Assembly: GCF_001659705.1 (NCBI RefSeq)
Contig: NZ_CP015971.1
Span: 1,612,001-1,676,000 of the forward strand
From: Arachidicoccus sp. BS20
GTDB lineage: Bacteria > Bacteroidota > Bacteroidia > Chitinophagales > Chitinophagaceae
Reading direction: 5' to 3'
Length of the DNA: 64,000 bases
The position numbers and the translations under genes are program-made. The notes under the pieces were generated by a model that did not search any database, was not told the DNA's origin, and worked only from the letters and a program-made list of their open reading frames with translations. This document shows, in pieces, positions 51,829 through 60,063 of the stretch. Position 1 is the stretch's first letter. Each line of letters begins with the position of its first letter.

Positions 51829-52989
51829 ATGTCTCTCTTCAACGTTTATCCGCTCAACGATGTAACCATTACAAAAGCGCTCGGCTCTTATGTTTGGGAC
51901 GAAAACGGCGTGCAGTATCTTGACTTGTATGGCGGACACGCCGTGATTTCTATCGGGCACACGCATCCGCATTGGGTAAAGCGCATTGAAGACCAATTGC
52001 ATAAAATTTCGTTCTATTCCAACTCGGTGCATATTCCTTTGCAGCAAGAGCTTGCTGATAAATTGGTGAAAGTTAGCAGCAAGAATGATTACCAATTATT
52101 CCTTGTGAACAGCGGCGCGGAAGCAAATGAAAATGCGTTGAAACTCGCATCGTTCCACACAGGAAAAAAGAAAGTGATTGCGTTTAACAAGGCATTTCAC
52201 GGACGTACTTCGCTTGCCGTTGCAGCAACGGACAACAAGAATATTGTTGCGCCCGTGAACGAAACGGACAACATTGTTTTTTTGCCGTTCAATGATGAAG
52301 CGGCATTAGAAAATTATTTCAAGGAAAACGGGAAAGAAGTTGCGGCTGTTATTATCGAAGCCATTCAAGGTGTAGGCGGCATAAGGATTGCAGACGATTC
52401 GTTCCTGCAAAAAATCCGTTCGTTGTGCGATGAATATGGCGCGGTTTTTATTGCCGATGAAGTGCAATGCGGTTATGGAAGAAGCGGTAAATTTTTCGCA
52501 ACGGACTACGCCAATGTTGATGCAGATATTTATACAATGGCGAAAGGAATGGGCAATGGTTTCCCGATTGGCGGCATTTTGATTGCGCCGAAGTTTGAAG
52601 CGAAATACGGGATGTTGGGAACTACCTTCGGCGGTAATCATTTGGCTTGCGCGGCTGCGTTGGCTGTGTTGGAAGTGATAGAACAGGAAAATTTGATTGA
52701 ACAATCCAAGCAGCGCGGCACTTATTTACTGAACAGATTGAAAAGTATTGACGGCATTGAAAACGTGCGTGGTCGCGGTTTGATGCTTGGCTTTGACGTG
52801 CCTGATGCGATTAAAGATTTGCGCAAAAACCTGTTGTGGAACCATCACGTATTTACAGGCGAAGCAAAGCCGAATGTGATTCGTTTGTTGCCGTCTTTGG
52901 CAATTACAAGAAAGCAGGTTGATGAGTTTTTGGATGTGTTGAAAGAAGAAGTGGAAAATTTGAGTGTAAAAGAAAATGCTGTTGTTTAA
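51829..52989 (+). CDS. argD: Acetylornithine (or succinylornithine) aminotransferase
   Basis: A 386-residue class III PLP aminotransferase. The N-terminus is VTITKALGSYVWDENGVQYL followed by DLYGGHAVISIGHTHP. The PLP region has VNSGAEANENALKLA, the Asp of IADEVQCGYGRSGKF, and the Schiff-base lysine in TMAKGMGNGFPIGG. TFGGNHLACAAALAVLE is also typical. It converts N-acyl-glutamate semialdehyde to N-acyl-ornithine. It directly follows the mobile cassette and has no palindrome insertion. Confidence 0.93.
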   Translation: MSLFNVYPLNDVTITKALGSYVWDENGVQYLDLYGGHAVISIGHTHPHWVKRIEDQLHKISFYSNSVHIPLQQELADKLVKVSSKNDYQLFLVNSGAEANENALKLASFHTGKKKVIAFNKAFHGRTSLAVAATDNKNIVAPVNETDNIVFLPFNDEAALENYFKENGKEVAAVIIEAIQGVGGIRIADDSFLQKIRSLCDEYGAVFIADEVQCGYGRSGKFFATDYANVDADIYTMAKGMGNGFPIGGILIAPKFEAKYGMLGTTFGGNHLACAAALAVLEVIEQENLIEQSKQRGTYLLNRLKSIDGIENVRGRGLMLGFDVPDAIKDLRKNLLWNHHVFTGEAKPNVIRLLPSLAITRKQVDEFLDVLKEEVENLSVKENAVV

Positions 52990-53118
52990 TTACAATGTTG
53001 TTTCCAACAACTTGTATGTAAAAACAGATTTCGTGTAAAGCATGGATTGGAATTCTATGATTATACACTTTAAAGAAGTTTAAAGGAATATTTATAGATT
53101 TAAATAAAACTTCCAAAT

Positions 53119-54429
53119 ATGAAAAACTCATTATTCAATCTTCTCAACCTTCACAGAGGCGAGCAGGACAAGCGTCAAACGCTTACAAATGTTGTCAGCA
53201 ATATTTCGTTCAAAGGTTCTAATCTCTGGATTTTGGCTTGCGCCATTATTGTTGCGTCCATCGGTTTGAACATTAATTCTACGGCGGTTATCATCGGCGC
53301 TATGTTGATTTCGCCTTTGATGGGTCCCATTGTGGGCGCGGGTTTTGCGCTCGGCATTTACGATTTTGATTTGCTTAAAAAATCTTTGTCCAACCTGTTG
53401 ATTGCAACCGTTTCGAGTCTGATTGTTTCTTCCTTATATTTTTTATTAAGCCCTTTCAAGGAAGCGCAGTCCGAACTGTTGGCAAGAACTTCGCCCAACA
53501 TTTACGACGTGCTTATTGCTTTCTTCGGCGGATTGGTTGGCGTTATCGCCATTACGCGCGTCGAGAAAGGAAATCCTATTCCGGGCGTTGCCATTGCTAC
53601 GGCGTTGATGCCGCCTTTGTGTACGGCGGGTTACGGCTTGGCTACGGGCAATATCAAATATTTTTTCGGGGCGCTTTTTTTGTACAGCATCAACTGCGTT
53701 TTTATTTGCATTTCTACTTTCGTAATTGTAAAATACCTGAAATATCCCGCTGCGACACAAGTCGATAAAAAGTACCAAAAGCGCGTGCAGTATGGCATTA
53801 CAGCGTTGCTTGTGCTGATGATTGTGCCGAGTGTTTACTTCGCGTTTTCATTGTATCAGCAACAAAAATTTATTCAGAATACCAATGATTTTATTACAAA
53901 AGAATTTGTAAACAACGGCGATATTCTGGTGTTTAAGCAAACCGATTATTCGTCCAATCCTAAAAAAATCACGTTGGCTTTCTGGCAAAAAAATTATTCG
54001 CCTGCCGAAGTCAAAACGCTGAGTCAAAAGCTGGAAAGCTACGGCTTGTCGAACACACAGCTTTTTATCAAGCAAAATGACTCGACAAATATTCAATCGC
54101 TGCGCAATGATATTTTAAATGAAGTAGGCAAAAATAAAATCATCCTCGACGATAAAGACAAACAAATCGCCAAGCTCGAAAGCATTATTGCAAAAAATAA
54201 TTTTGACAACAAGCAACTGCTTTCCGAAGCGAAAATTTTGTTTCCGGGCATCAATGCGTTAGCGGTTTCCAATCAAAATATTGCGGTTGCCGACAGCACA
54301 CAAAATATAACGATGGTATATTATAATGCAACTTCGCTGCTAAAGAATGACGATAAAATAAAATTCAAAGATTGGGCAAAGAAAAGACTGAATATAGATA
54401 CTTTGGTCTTATCTTCAACCGATAAATAA
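53119..54429 (+). CDS. DUF389 membrane protein inserted in the arginine cluster
   Basis: A 436-residue protein. Residues about 30-215 form a DUF389 membrane domain: STAVIIGAMLISPLMGPIVG, NIYDVLIAFFGGLVGVIAIT and NPIPGVAIATALMPPLCTAG are hallmarks. A further membrane helix (about 235) is followed by a long soluble C-terminal domain with a coiled-coil stretch (KDKQIAKLESIIAKN). Function of the family is unknown. It breaks the arginine gene order between argD and the Bro-N gene, with a 129-bp gap upstream. Confidence 0.85.
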   Translation: MKNSLFNLLNLHRGEQDKRQTLTNVVSNISFKGSNLWILACAIIVASIGLNINSTAVIIGAMLISPLMGPIVGAGFALGIYDFDLLKKSLSNLLIATVSSLIVSSLYFLLSPFKEAQSELLARTSPNIYDVLIAFFGGLVGVIAITRVEKGNPIPGVAIATALMPPLCTAGYGLATGNIKYFFGALFLYSINCVFICISTFVIVKYLKYPAATQVDKKYQKRVQYGITALLVLMIVPSVYFAFSLYQQQKFIQNTNDFITKEFVNNGDILVFKQTDYSSNPKKITLAFWQKNYSPAEVKTLSQKLESYGLSNTQLFIKQNDSTNIQSLRNDILNEVGKNKIILDDKDKQIAKLESIIAKNNFDNKQLLSEAKILFPGINALAVSNQNIAVADSTQNITMVYYNATSLLKNDDKIKFKDWAKKRLNIDTLVLSSTDK

Positions 54430-54440
54430 TCTTTTGCAAT

Positions 54441-55283
54441 GTGAAAAAAGAAACGTCCATACAGCTCTTCGAGCAAAAGCAAGTTCGTTCCGTTTGGAGC
54501 GATGATGATGAAAAATGGTATTTTTCCATTGTTGATGTAATTGCTGTTCTTACCGACCAAGCGACGCAGCAAGGCGCGCGCAATTATTGGAAAGTGCTGA
54601 AACACCGATTAGCAAAGGAAGGAAATCAGTCGGTTACAGATTGTAACCAACTGAAATTGCAATCGGCAGACGGCAAATATTACAATACAGATGTTGCAGA
54701 CACAGAACAATTATTTCGTCTTATTCAATCTGTTCCGTCGAAGAAAGCAGAGCCTTTCAAATTGTGGCTGGCGAAAGTTGGTCGCGAAAGAATTGATGAA
54801 ATCGAAGACCCCGAAATCGGCATCGACCGTTTGATGGAAACTTATCTTAAAAAAGGTTACAGCAAAGAATGGATAAATCAGCGTTTGAAAAGCATCGAAG
54901 TTCGTAAAGAACTGACGGATGAATGGGACGAACGCGGCGTGAAGAAAGGACAGGAATATGCAATCCTGACCGATGAAATTACAAAAGCGTGGTCGGGTTT
55001 TTCGGTGAAAGATTATAAGAAATACAAAGGCTTGAAGAAAGAAAACCTGCGCGACAATATGACTAATCTTGAGTTAGTCTTGAATATGCTCGCAGAAGCG
55101 ACAACTACGGAAATCAGCAAAGAAAAGAAGCCGAAAAATTTTCGGGAAAATAAAATTATTGCGCAGCAAGGCGGAACCATCGCAGGTAATACACGCAAGC
55201 AAATCGAAGAGAAAACAGGCAAAAAAATCGTTACAAATATTTCAGCGAAAAAATTATTGGAAGAGAAAAAGAAATTAAAATGA
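54441..55283 (+). CDS. Bro-N (phage antirepressor-type) protein coupled to argF'
   Basis: A 280-residue protein with a GTG start; the overlapping ATG two bases upstream is out of frame. The N-terminal Bro-N domain is clear: SIQLFEQKQVRSVWSDDDEK, then WYFSIVDVIAVLTDQATQQG and YWKVLKHRLAKEG. Next comes LFRLIQSVPSKKAEPFKLWL, also typical of antirepressors. The C-terminal half is lysine-rich and helical. Its end overlaps the argF' start by 4 bp, so the two are translationally coupled. Such proteins bind DNA in phages and viruses; a regulatory role in arginine synthesis is possible but unproven. Confidence 0.85.
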   Translation: MKKETSIQLFEQKQVRSVWSDDDEKWYFSIVDVIAVLTDQATQQGARNYWKVLKHRLAKEGNQSVTDCNQLKLQSADGKYYNTDVADTEQLFRLIQSVPSKKAEPFKLWLAKVGRERIDEIEDPEIGIDRLMETYLKKGYSKEWINQRLKSIEVRKELTDEWDERGVKKGQEYAILTDEITKAWSGFSVKDYKKYKGLKKENLRDNMTNLELVLNMLAEATTTEISKEKKPKNFRENKIIAQQGGTIAGNTRKQIEEKTGKKIVTNISAKKLLEEKKKLK

Positions 55284-56257
55284 GTCTTATAAAAAATAAA
55301 AAATTCACTTCGGTAGAAGACGTTGCGGATATAAACGCATTGGTGCAAAAAGCATTGCAATACAAAGCCAATCCCTTTGCTGACGTGGCTTTGGGCGTGA
55401 ATAAAAGAATCGGTCTGTTGTTTTTAAATCCGAGTTTGCGCACGCGGTTAAGCACGCAGATAGCCGCGAAAAATCTCGGAATGGAAGCCATTGTTTTCAA
55501 CGTGGACAAAGAAGGTTGGAAACTCGAATTTGAAGAAGGCGCGATTATGAGCGGCAACACTTCCGAACACGTGAAAGATGCCGCGCCTATTCTCGGAAGT
55601 TATTTTGATATTCTCTGCATTCGCACGTTTCCCTCGCTCGTCAATCGGGAAGATGATTACAGCGAATTGTACATTAGCGAGTTCATCAAATATTGCGGTC
55701 GTCCCGTGATTAGTTTGGAAAGTTCTACGTTGCATCCTTTGCAAAGCTTGACCGATGTAATTACGATTACCGAGCAATTACAAAACACCCCTTTAGGGGT
55801 TGGGGGCAAACCAAAAATTGTTCTCACTTGGGCGCCGCACGTGAAAGCCTTGCCACAATGCGTTTCCAACAGTTTTTCGCAATGGATAAATGCGTGGGAC
55901 GGCAAAGGCGAATTTGTGATTGCGCATCCTGAACATTATGAATTGGCAGAACAATTTACCAAAGGTGCTACCATCACGCACAACCAGGATGAAGCATTGA
56001 AAGACGCGGATTTTGTGTATGTGAAAAATTGGAGTACCTATAATGATTACGGAAAAATCTATGAAAACGACCCGTCATGGATGTTGACGTTAGATAAACT
56101 AAAACAAACCAACAATGCCAAAGTAATGCACTGTTTACCTGTTCGCCGCAATGTGGAATTAAGCGATGAAGTATTGGACAGCGCGCACAGCATTGTAACG
56201 CAGGAAGCGGGAAACAGAGTGTGGGCTGCGCAAGCGGTGATTAGTGAGTTTTTGTAA
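55280..56257 (+). CDS. argF': N-acetyl/N-succinyl-ornithine carbamoyltransferase, with repeat insertion
   Basis: A 325-residue carbamoyltransferase of the Bacteroidota/Xanthomonas branch that uses acylated ornithine. The carbamoyl-phosphate motif reads NPSLRTRLS instead of the ornithine-type STRTR, and the C-terminal motif is MHCLPVRRNVELSDEVLDS, both marks of this branch. LESSTLHPLQSLTDVITI is also present. Residues 169-176 (NTPLGVGG) are encoded by the palindromic repeat at 55786-55807. Whether acetyl or succinyl is used needs biochemical proof. Confidence 0.93.
   Translation: MSLIKNKKFTSVEDVADINALVQKALQYKANPFADVALGVNKRIGLLFLNPSLRTRLSTQIAAKNLGMEAIVFNVDKEGWKLEFEEGAIMSGNTSEHVKDAAPILGSYFDILCIRTFPSLVNREDDYSELYISEFIKYCGRPVISLESSTLHPLQSLTDVITITEQLQNTPLGVGGKPKIVLTWAPHVKALPQCVSNSFSQWINAWDGKGEFVIAHPEHYELAEQFTKGATITHNQDEALKDADFVYVKNWSTYNDYGKIYENDPSWMLTLDKLKQTNNAKVMHCLPVRRNVELSDEVLDSAHSIVTQEAGNRVWAAQAVISEFL
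55786..55807. repeat. In-frame palindromic repeat in argF'
   Basis: CACCCCTTTAGGGGTTGGGG followed by GC: a CCCCTTTAGGGG palindrome plus a G-rich arm, encoding TPLGVGG within an otherwise AT-rich gene. Related copies are in argC, argB and argE. Confidence 0.85.
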
Positions 56258-56283
56258 ATGCAAATAAATTAATTGTGAGAGAA

Positions 56284-56714
56284 ATGGATAATTCAATTAA
56301 ACTGATAGGCAACAAAACTCTTTGTTTGTTTGATGATAAAGGAAATATTCTTTTAACTCACAAGCCACGTTGGACAGAATTTAAAGAGTTTAAACGTATT
56401 GAATACAACTGCATCATCGTGAAAGAAAGTGCAGAAAAATTTTTGGATAAATCAGGCTTCGCAAATATTTATTGTTTAGATGAGAAGTTTCATATTGTTT
56501 GGACGATTAAAGCCCCTTTTAAAAATGATAGTTTTCCTAATCTAAATCCTATTATTTGGAATAAACAGACAATAAGACTGCAAAAGACAATGGCTATTTG
56601 ACACTTGAAATCATTGACAATTCAAAAACTTTTTTATGTTCAAGTTGGAATGGATTTACTGTTACTGTCGATTATTATACAGGCGAAATAATCACAAAAG
56701 AATTTACAAAATAA
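56284..56714 (+). pseudogene. Frameshifted hypothetical gene between argF' and argB
   Basis: The first frame encodes MDNSIKLIGNKTLCLFDDKG and continues to a stop at 56601. From about 56565 another frame takes over with coding-like sequence DNGYLTLEIIDNSKTFLCSS and then VDYYTGEIITKEFTK up to the TAA at 56712-56714. Together they look like one protein of about 140 residues broken by a single-base change. The family is not recognised. Either a real decay event or a sequencing error is possible. Confidence 0.7.
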
Positions 56715-56737
56715 AAAACTGAAGAATATTGTTTTGT

Positions 56738-57571
56738 ATGGATAAATTATTTGTAGTTAAAATCGGCGGCAACGTAATAGACAATGAAGAAAATCTCTCA
56801 TCATTCTTAAAACAATTTGCGGATTTGTTTGGTGCTGATGCGCACCCCTTTAGGGGACGGGGGCTTTTGGTTCACGGCGGTGGAAAAATCGCTACAAAAA
56901 TCGGAGACCGGTTGGGCATCAAATCTAATTATATCAATGGTCGCAGAATTACCGATGACGGTACAATTGATTTAGTCACGATGGTGTATGGCGGTTTGGT
57001 CAATAAAAAAATTGTTGCGAAACTGCAAGCAAACAATTGCAACGCAATCGGTTTAACAGGCGCAGATGCAAATATTATTCCTGCAACAAAACGTCCTATT
57101 GCAAATTCCCCTTCAGGGGACAGGGGTGTTGATTTCGGTTGGGTGGGCGACATTAACGCAAGCGAATTAAAAATTAATAATTTAGAATTAATAATTAAAA
57201 ACGGCATCACGCCTGTGTTTGCGCCGCTTACGCACGACGGACAAGGACACATTTTAAACACGAATGCCGATACCATTGCATCTTTCTTAGCTATTGCATT
57301 ATCGCAATATTACGATACACGATTGATTTATTGTTTTGAAAAGAAAGGCGTGCTGGAAAATGTGGATGATGAAAATTCAGTTATCCGGAATATTAATAAA
57401 GAAAAATATCAGCAACTGTTGCAAGAGCAAAAATTATTTGAAGGTATCATTCCGAAAATAGACAATGCTTTTGCTGCAATCGATGCAGGCGTGAAAGAAG
57501 TGCTGATAGGCGATGCGAATGATTTATTGAAAAATACAACGGATGAAACGGAGGGAACGCTTATCAATTGA
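56738..57571 (+). CDS. argB: N-acetylglutamate kinase, with two repeat insertions
   Basis: A 277-residue amino-acid kinase. The start at 56738 (MDKLFVVKIGGNVIDNEENL) gives the nucleotide-binding lysine and KIGGNV loop. LVHGGGKIATKIGDRLGIKS and NGRRITDDGTIDLVTMVYGG are family segments, and HILNTNADTIASFLAIAL follows. Two palindromic repeats lie inside the frame: 56843-56865 (encoding HPFRGRGL, just before LVHGGGK) and 57106-57128 (encoding NSPSGDRGV). It phosphorylates N-acyl-glutamate. Two inserts in one kinase, one close to the ATP loop, is notable. Confidence 0.92.
   Translation: MDKLFVVKIGGNVIDNEENLSSFLKQFADLFGADAHPFRGRGLLVHGGGKIATKIGDRLGIKSNYINGRRITDDGTIDLVTMVYGGLVNKKIVAKLQANNCNAIGLTGADANIIPATKRPIANSPSGDRGVDFGWVGDINASELKINNLELIIKNGITPVFAPLTHDGQGHILNTNADTIASFLAIALSQYYDTRLIYCFEKKGVLENVDDENSVIRNINKEKYQQLLQEQKLFEGIIPKIDNAFAAIDAGVKEVLIGDANDLLKNTTDETEGTLIN
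56843..56865. repeat. In-frame palindromic repeat in argB, first copy
   Basis: CACCCCTTTAGGGGACGGGG followed by GCT encodes PFRGRG directly before the conserved LVHGGGK loop. It shares the CCCCTTTAGGGG core with the argF' copy. Confidence 0.85.
57106..57128. repeat. In-frame palindromic repeat in argB, second copy
   Basis: TTCCCCTTCAGGGGACAGGG followed by GTG encodes SPSGDRGV. The core differs from the first argB copy by a few bases (CCCC-TTCA-GGGG), so the two are related but not identical. Confidence 0.8.
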
Positions 57572-57601
57572 AAAACGAATAATTGACAATTAAAAATTAT
57601 T

Positions 57602-58723
57602 ATGTCCGACTCACGACTCACGACTCACGATTCACTTTACACCGATGCAATTAATCTCTTAAAACAATTAGTTGCAACGCCGTCTTTTTCCAAAGAAGAA
57701 GACGGAACAGCTACGATAATTGAACAATTTTTTCAAAGCAAAAATATTCCTTCTCAAAGATTTCTGAATAATGTTTGGGCAATCAATAAATATTTTGATT
57801 CGCTGAAACCAACGCTGTTATTGAATTCACATCACGACACGGTAAAGCCGAATGCGAAGTATACCAAAAATCCTTTTGAACCGATTGAAGAAGACGGCAA
57901 GCTTTATGGCTTGGGAAGCAATGATGCAGGCGGTTGTTTAGTTTCGTTGATTGCTGCGTTTGTATATTTTTTTGATAAAGAAAATTTGCCCTTTAATATC
58001 GTAATTGCTGCAACGGCGGAAGAAGAAATTACAGGAAAAAACGGCATTGAAGCGTTGTTGAAAAACGAAACCTTTCTTTCTTCAACAGGTTTTGCAAACT
58101 CCCCCTTCGGGGGATGGGGGGCAATCGTAGGCGAACCCACACAAATGGAACTTGCCGTTGCCGAAAAAGGTTTAATGGTCATCGATGCAACGGCGCAAGG
58201 CGTTGCAGGACACGCGGCACGCAACGAGGGCGACAATGCTTTGTACAAAGCTGTAAAAGATATTCACTGGTTTGAGACATTCAAGTACCCGAAAGTTTCG
58301 GAATGGCTGGGCGAAGTGAAGCAAACCGTTACCGTTATTGAAACAGAAAATAAGGCACACAATGTTGTTCCTGCAACTTGCAAATTTGTAGTGGATATAC
58401 GCATTCCCGATTGTTATACGCACGAAGAAATTATCCATATTATTAAAGAAAATATTCAGAGTGATTTTAAAGAACGGAGTGTGCGCCTGCGTTCTACGCG
58501 AATTGAAGTAGAACATCCATTGGTAAAATCGGGTATTGCGTTGGGTAAAAAACCTTACGGTTCGCCTACTTGTTCAGACAAAGCATTGATTCCTTTTCCG
58601 GCTTTAAAATGTGGTCCGGGCTTTAGCGGAAGAAGCCATACTGCCGACGAATTTATTTTCTTGGATGAAATAAAAGATGGCATCGAAACATATATCAAAA
58701 TGATTGAGAGCATTGTTATTTAA
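57602..58723 (+). CDS. argE: Acetylornithine deacetylase (M20 family), with repeat insertion
   Basis: A 373-residue zinc-dependent deacylase. Metal ligands are seen in LLLNSHHDTVKPN (His), GLGSNDAGGCLVSL (Asp), and IAATAEEEITGKNG (Glu-Glu). It frees ornithine from acyl-ornithine, or citrulline from acyl-citrulline after the carbamoyl transfer. The first 11 residues come from a tandem heptamer repeat (57607-57634) and do not look conserved. A palindromic repeat at 58098-58122 encodes NSPFGGWGA in frame. DapE-like activity cannot be ruled out, but the neighbours favour argE. Confidence 0.9.
   Translation: MSDSRLTTHDSLYTDAINLLKQLVATPSFSKEEDGTATIIEQFFQSKNIPSQRFLNNVWAINKYFDSLKPTLLLNSHHDTVKPNAKYTKNPFEPIEEDGKLYGLGSNDAGGCLVSLIAAFVYFFDKENLPFNIVIAATAEEEITGKNGIEALLKNETFLSSTGFANSPFGGWGAIVGEPTQMELAVAEKGLMVIDATAQGVAGHAARNEGDNALYKAVKDIHWFETFKYPKVSEWLGEVKQTVTVIETENKAHNVVPATCKFVVDIRIPDCYTHEEIIHIIKENIQSDFKERSVRLRSTRIEVEHPLVKSGIALGKKPYGSPTCSDKALIPFPALKCGPGFSGRSHTADEFIFLDEIKDGIETYIKMIESIVI
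57607..57634. repeat. Tandem heptamer repeat forming the argE N-terminus
   Basis: Three copies of CGACTCA followed by CGATTCA, starting 5 bp after the argE ATG. They encode SDSRLTTHDSL. There is no downstream in-frame ATG before the conserved domain, so this repeat appears to have become part of the protein. Confidence 0.8.
58098..58122. repeat. In-frame palindromic repeat in argE
   Basis: ACTCCCCCTTCGGGGGATGG followed by GGGGC encodes SPFGGWGA. The core CCCCC-TTC-GGGGG is a perfect palindrome and stays in frame. Confidence 0.85.
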
Positions 58724-58739
58724 AAAAGATTATAAAAAT

Positions 58740-59375
58740 ATGTCATCATTGTTTCCTAAAGAATTTAAGACAGCTATAAGCAACCTATCCTCAGCAGAAA
58801 AAGATAAATTGATTTTCCGATTGCTGAAAAAAGATTTAGTATTAGCAAACCGGCTTTCGTTTGAACTCGTAAATACCGATACAGTAGAAGAACAAAGGGA
58901 GAAAGTAAAAAAACGTCTTGCCGGTCGCATAGACATAGTTACACAAAATTTTTATTCGCCGGGTTATCTTAATTGGGACGTGCGTGAAATGAGCGGAACT
59001 ATAAACGAACACGTAAGCATTACAAAAGATAAATACGGAGAGATTTCTTTAAACCTGTTTTTACTGAACAAGTTGCTCGCTCAAAACAATACCAACATAT
59101 CCTCTTCTACATACGACAAGGCAGTTAAATTTTGCACAGCCGTAATTGCCAGAACATTTAAAATTTTATTACTCATCAAAAAAATGCACGAAGATTATTT
59201 TATTGAATTTAAAACCGATTTGGAAACTTTAGGAAAACTCATCGGCAATAATCCTTTTTTGCTGCGCACAGCCATACACAACGGTTTGGATACAAACTGG
59301 CTTTTGTCGGGCAACATTCCTGACAATATTGAACAAATACACAAACAACTAAGGCAGAATGGCTTTCTTAGATAA
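58740..59375 (+). CDS. Hypothetical cytoplasmic protein
   Basis: A 211-residue protein of mainly helical, soluble character, starting MSSLFPKEFKTAISNLSSAE. The start at 58740 is preferred over one 36 bp upstream that would overlap argE. A central patch RIDIVTQNFYSPGYLNWDVR and the TIARTF-like AVIARTFKILLLIKKM stretch might be conserved, but I recognise no family. It lies 16 bp after argE and overlaps the rdgB frame by 17 bp, so it is probably in the same transcript. Confidence 0.65.
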   Translation: MSSLFPKEFKTAISNLSSAEKDKLIFRLLKKDLVLANRLSFELVNTDTVEEQREKVKKRLAGRIDIVTQNFYSPGYLNWDVREMSGTINEHVSITKDKYGEISLNLFLLNKLLAQNNTNISSSTYDKAVKFCTAVIARTFKILLLIKKMHEDYFIEFKTDLETLGKLIGNNPFLLRTAIHNGLDTNWLLSGNIPDNIEQIHKQLRQNGFLR

Positions 59376-60000
59376 ACTATTTTTAAAAAATAAGAACAAA
59401 AAAACAGTGCAGCTCATTTTCGCTACTAATAATCAAAACAAAGTAAAAGAAATTGCAAGCATATTGCCTTCAACTATTGAAGTAAAATCTTTGAAAGATG
59501 CAGGCATCAACATTGACATTCCCGAACCACATGAAACATTGAAAGAAAACGCTTCTGAAAAATCAAGAACGATTTTTAAGCTCACGCATCAAAACTGTTT
59601 TAGCGAAGATACAGGTTTGGAAGTTGATGTGCTTAACGGCGCGCCCGGTGTGAAGAGCGCACGCTATGCAGGTGAACCTGCCAATGATGAAAAAAATATT
59701 GAAAAATTATTAAACGAATTAAGCCCGAAACCCAATAGCAGCGCGCGTTTCAGAACAGTTGTCTCTTTGATTTGGAATGAAGAAGAATATTTTTTTGAAG
59801 GCGTTTGCGAAGGAAAAATTATTGATGAAAAACTTGGCGAAAACGGTTTTGGTTATGACCCTGTTTTTGTTCCGAACGGAAGCGATAAGACTTTTGCACA
59901 AATGAATTTGGAAGAAAAAAATCAGTTCAGTCATCGAAAAAAAGCTGTAAGCAAATTGACTGAATTTTTGAATTCTGTTTCACGCAACGAAACAAAGTAA
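59359..60000 (+). CDS. rdgB: Non-canonical purine NTP pyrophosphatase (RdgB/HAM1)
   Basis: An enzyme of up to 213 residues that hydrolyses dITP, XTP and similar mutagenic nucleotides. The motifs are QLIFATNNQNKVKEIASILP at the start, SEDTGLEVDVLNGAPGVKSA with the catalytic Asp, and GFGYDPVFVPNGSDKTFAQM near the end. The frame opens with an ATG at 59359, but the family usually begins right at QLIFATNN, so the GTG at 59407 (about 197 residues) may be the true start. The 3' end overlaps a CACAAAG-type repeat. Confidence 0.9.
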   Translation: MAFLDKLFLKNKNKKTVQLIFATNNQNKVKEIASILPSTIEVKSLKDAGINIDIPEPHETLKENASEKSRTIFKLTHQNCFSEDTGLEVDVLNGAPGVKSARYAGEPANDEKNIEKLLNELSPKPNSSARFRTVVSLIWNEEEYFFEGVCEGKIIDEKLGENGFGYDPVFVPNGSDKTFAQMNLEEKNQFSHRKKAVSKLTEFLNSVSRNETK

Positions 60001-60053
60001 ACAAAGAGCGCAATGTTGTCTCGTTGTTTTCTTAGCGCACTTTGCATGAAATT
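59978..60053. repeat. Inverted repeat, CACAAAG family, copy 3
   Basis: Begins TTTCACGCAACGAAACAAAG inside the last rdgB codons and ends CGCACTTTGCATGAAAT, with inner pairing. It is related to 39745-39811 and 50324-50398. It separates rdgB from the convergent recF and may serve as a terminator. Confidence 0.55.
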
Positions 60054-60063
60054 AAAATATCTT

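Noticed and set aside
50584-58122. CRISPR-like array in the arginine cluster
   Set aside because: The repeats are palindromic, differ from each other, are kilobases apart and lie in coding frames; there are no spacers and no cas genes.
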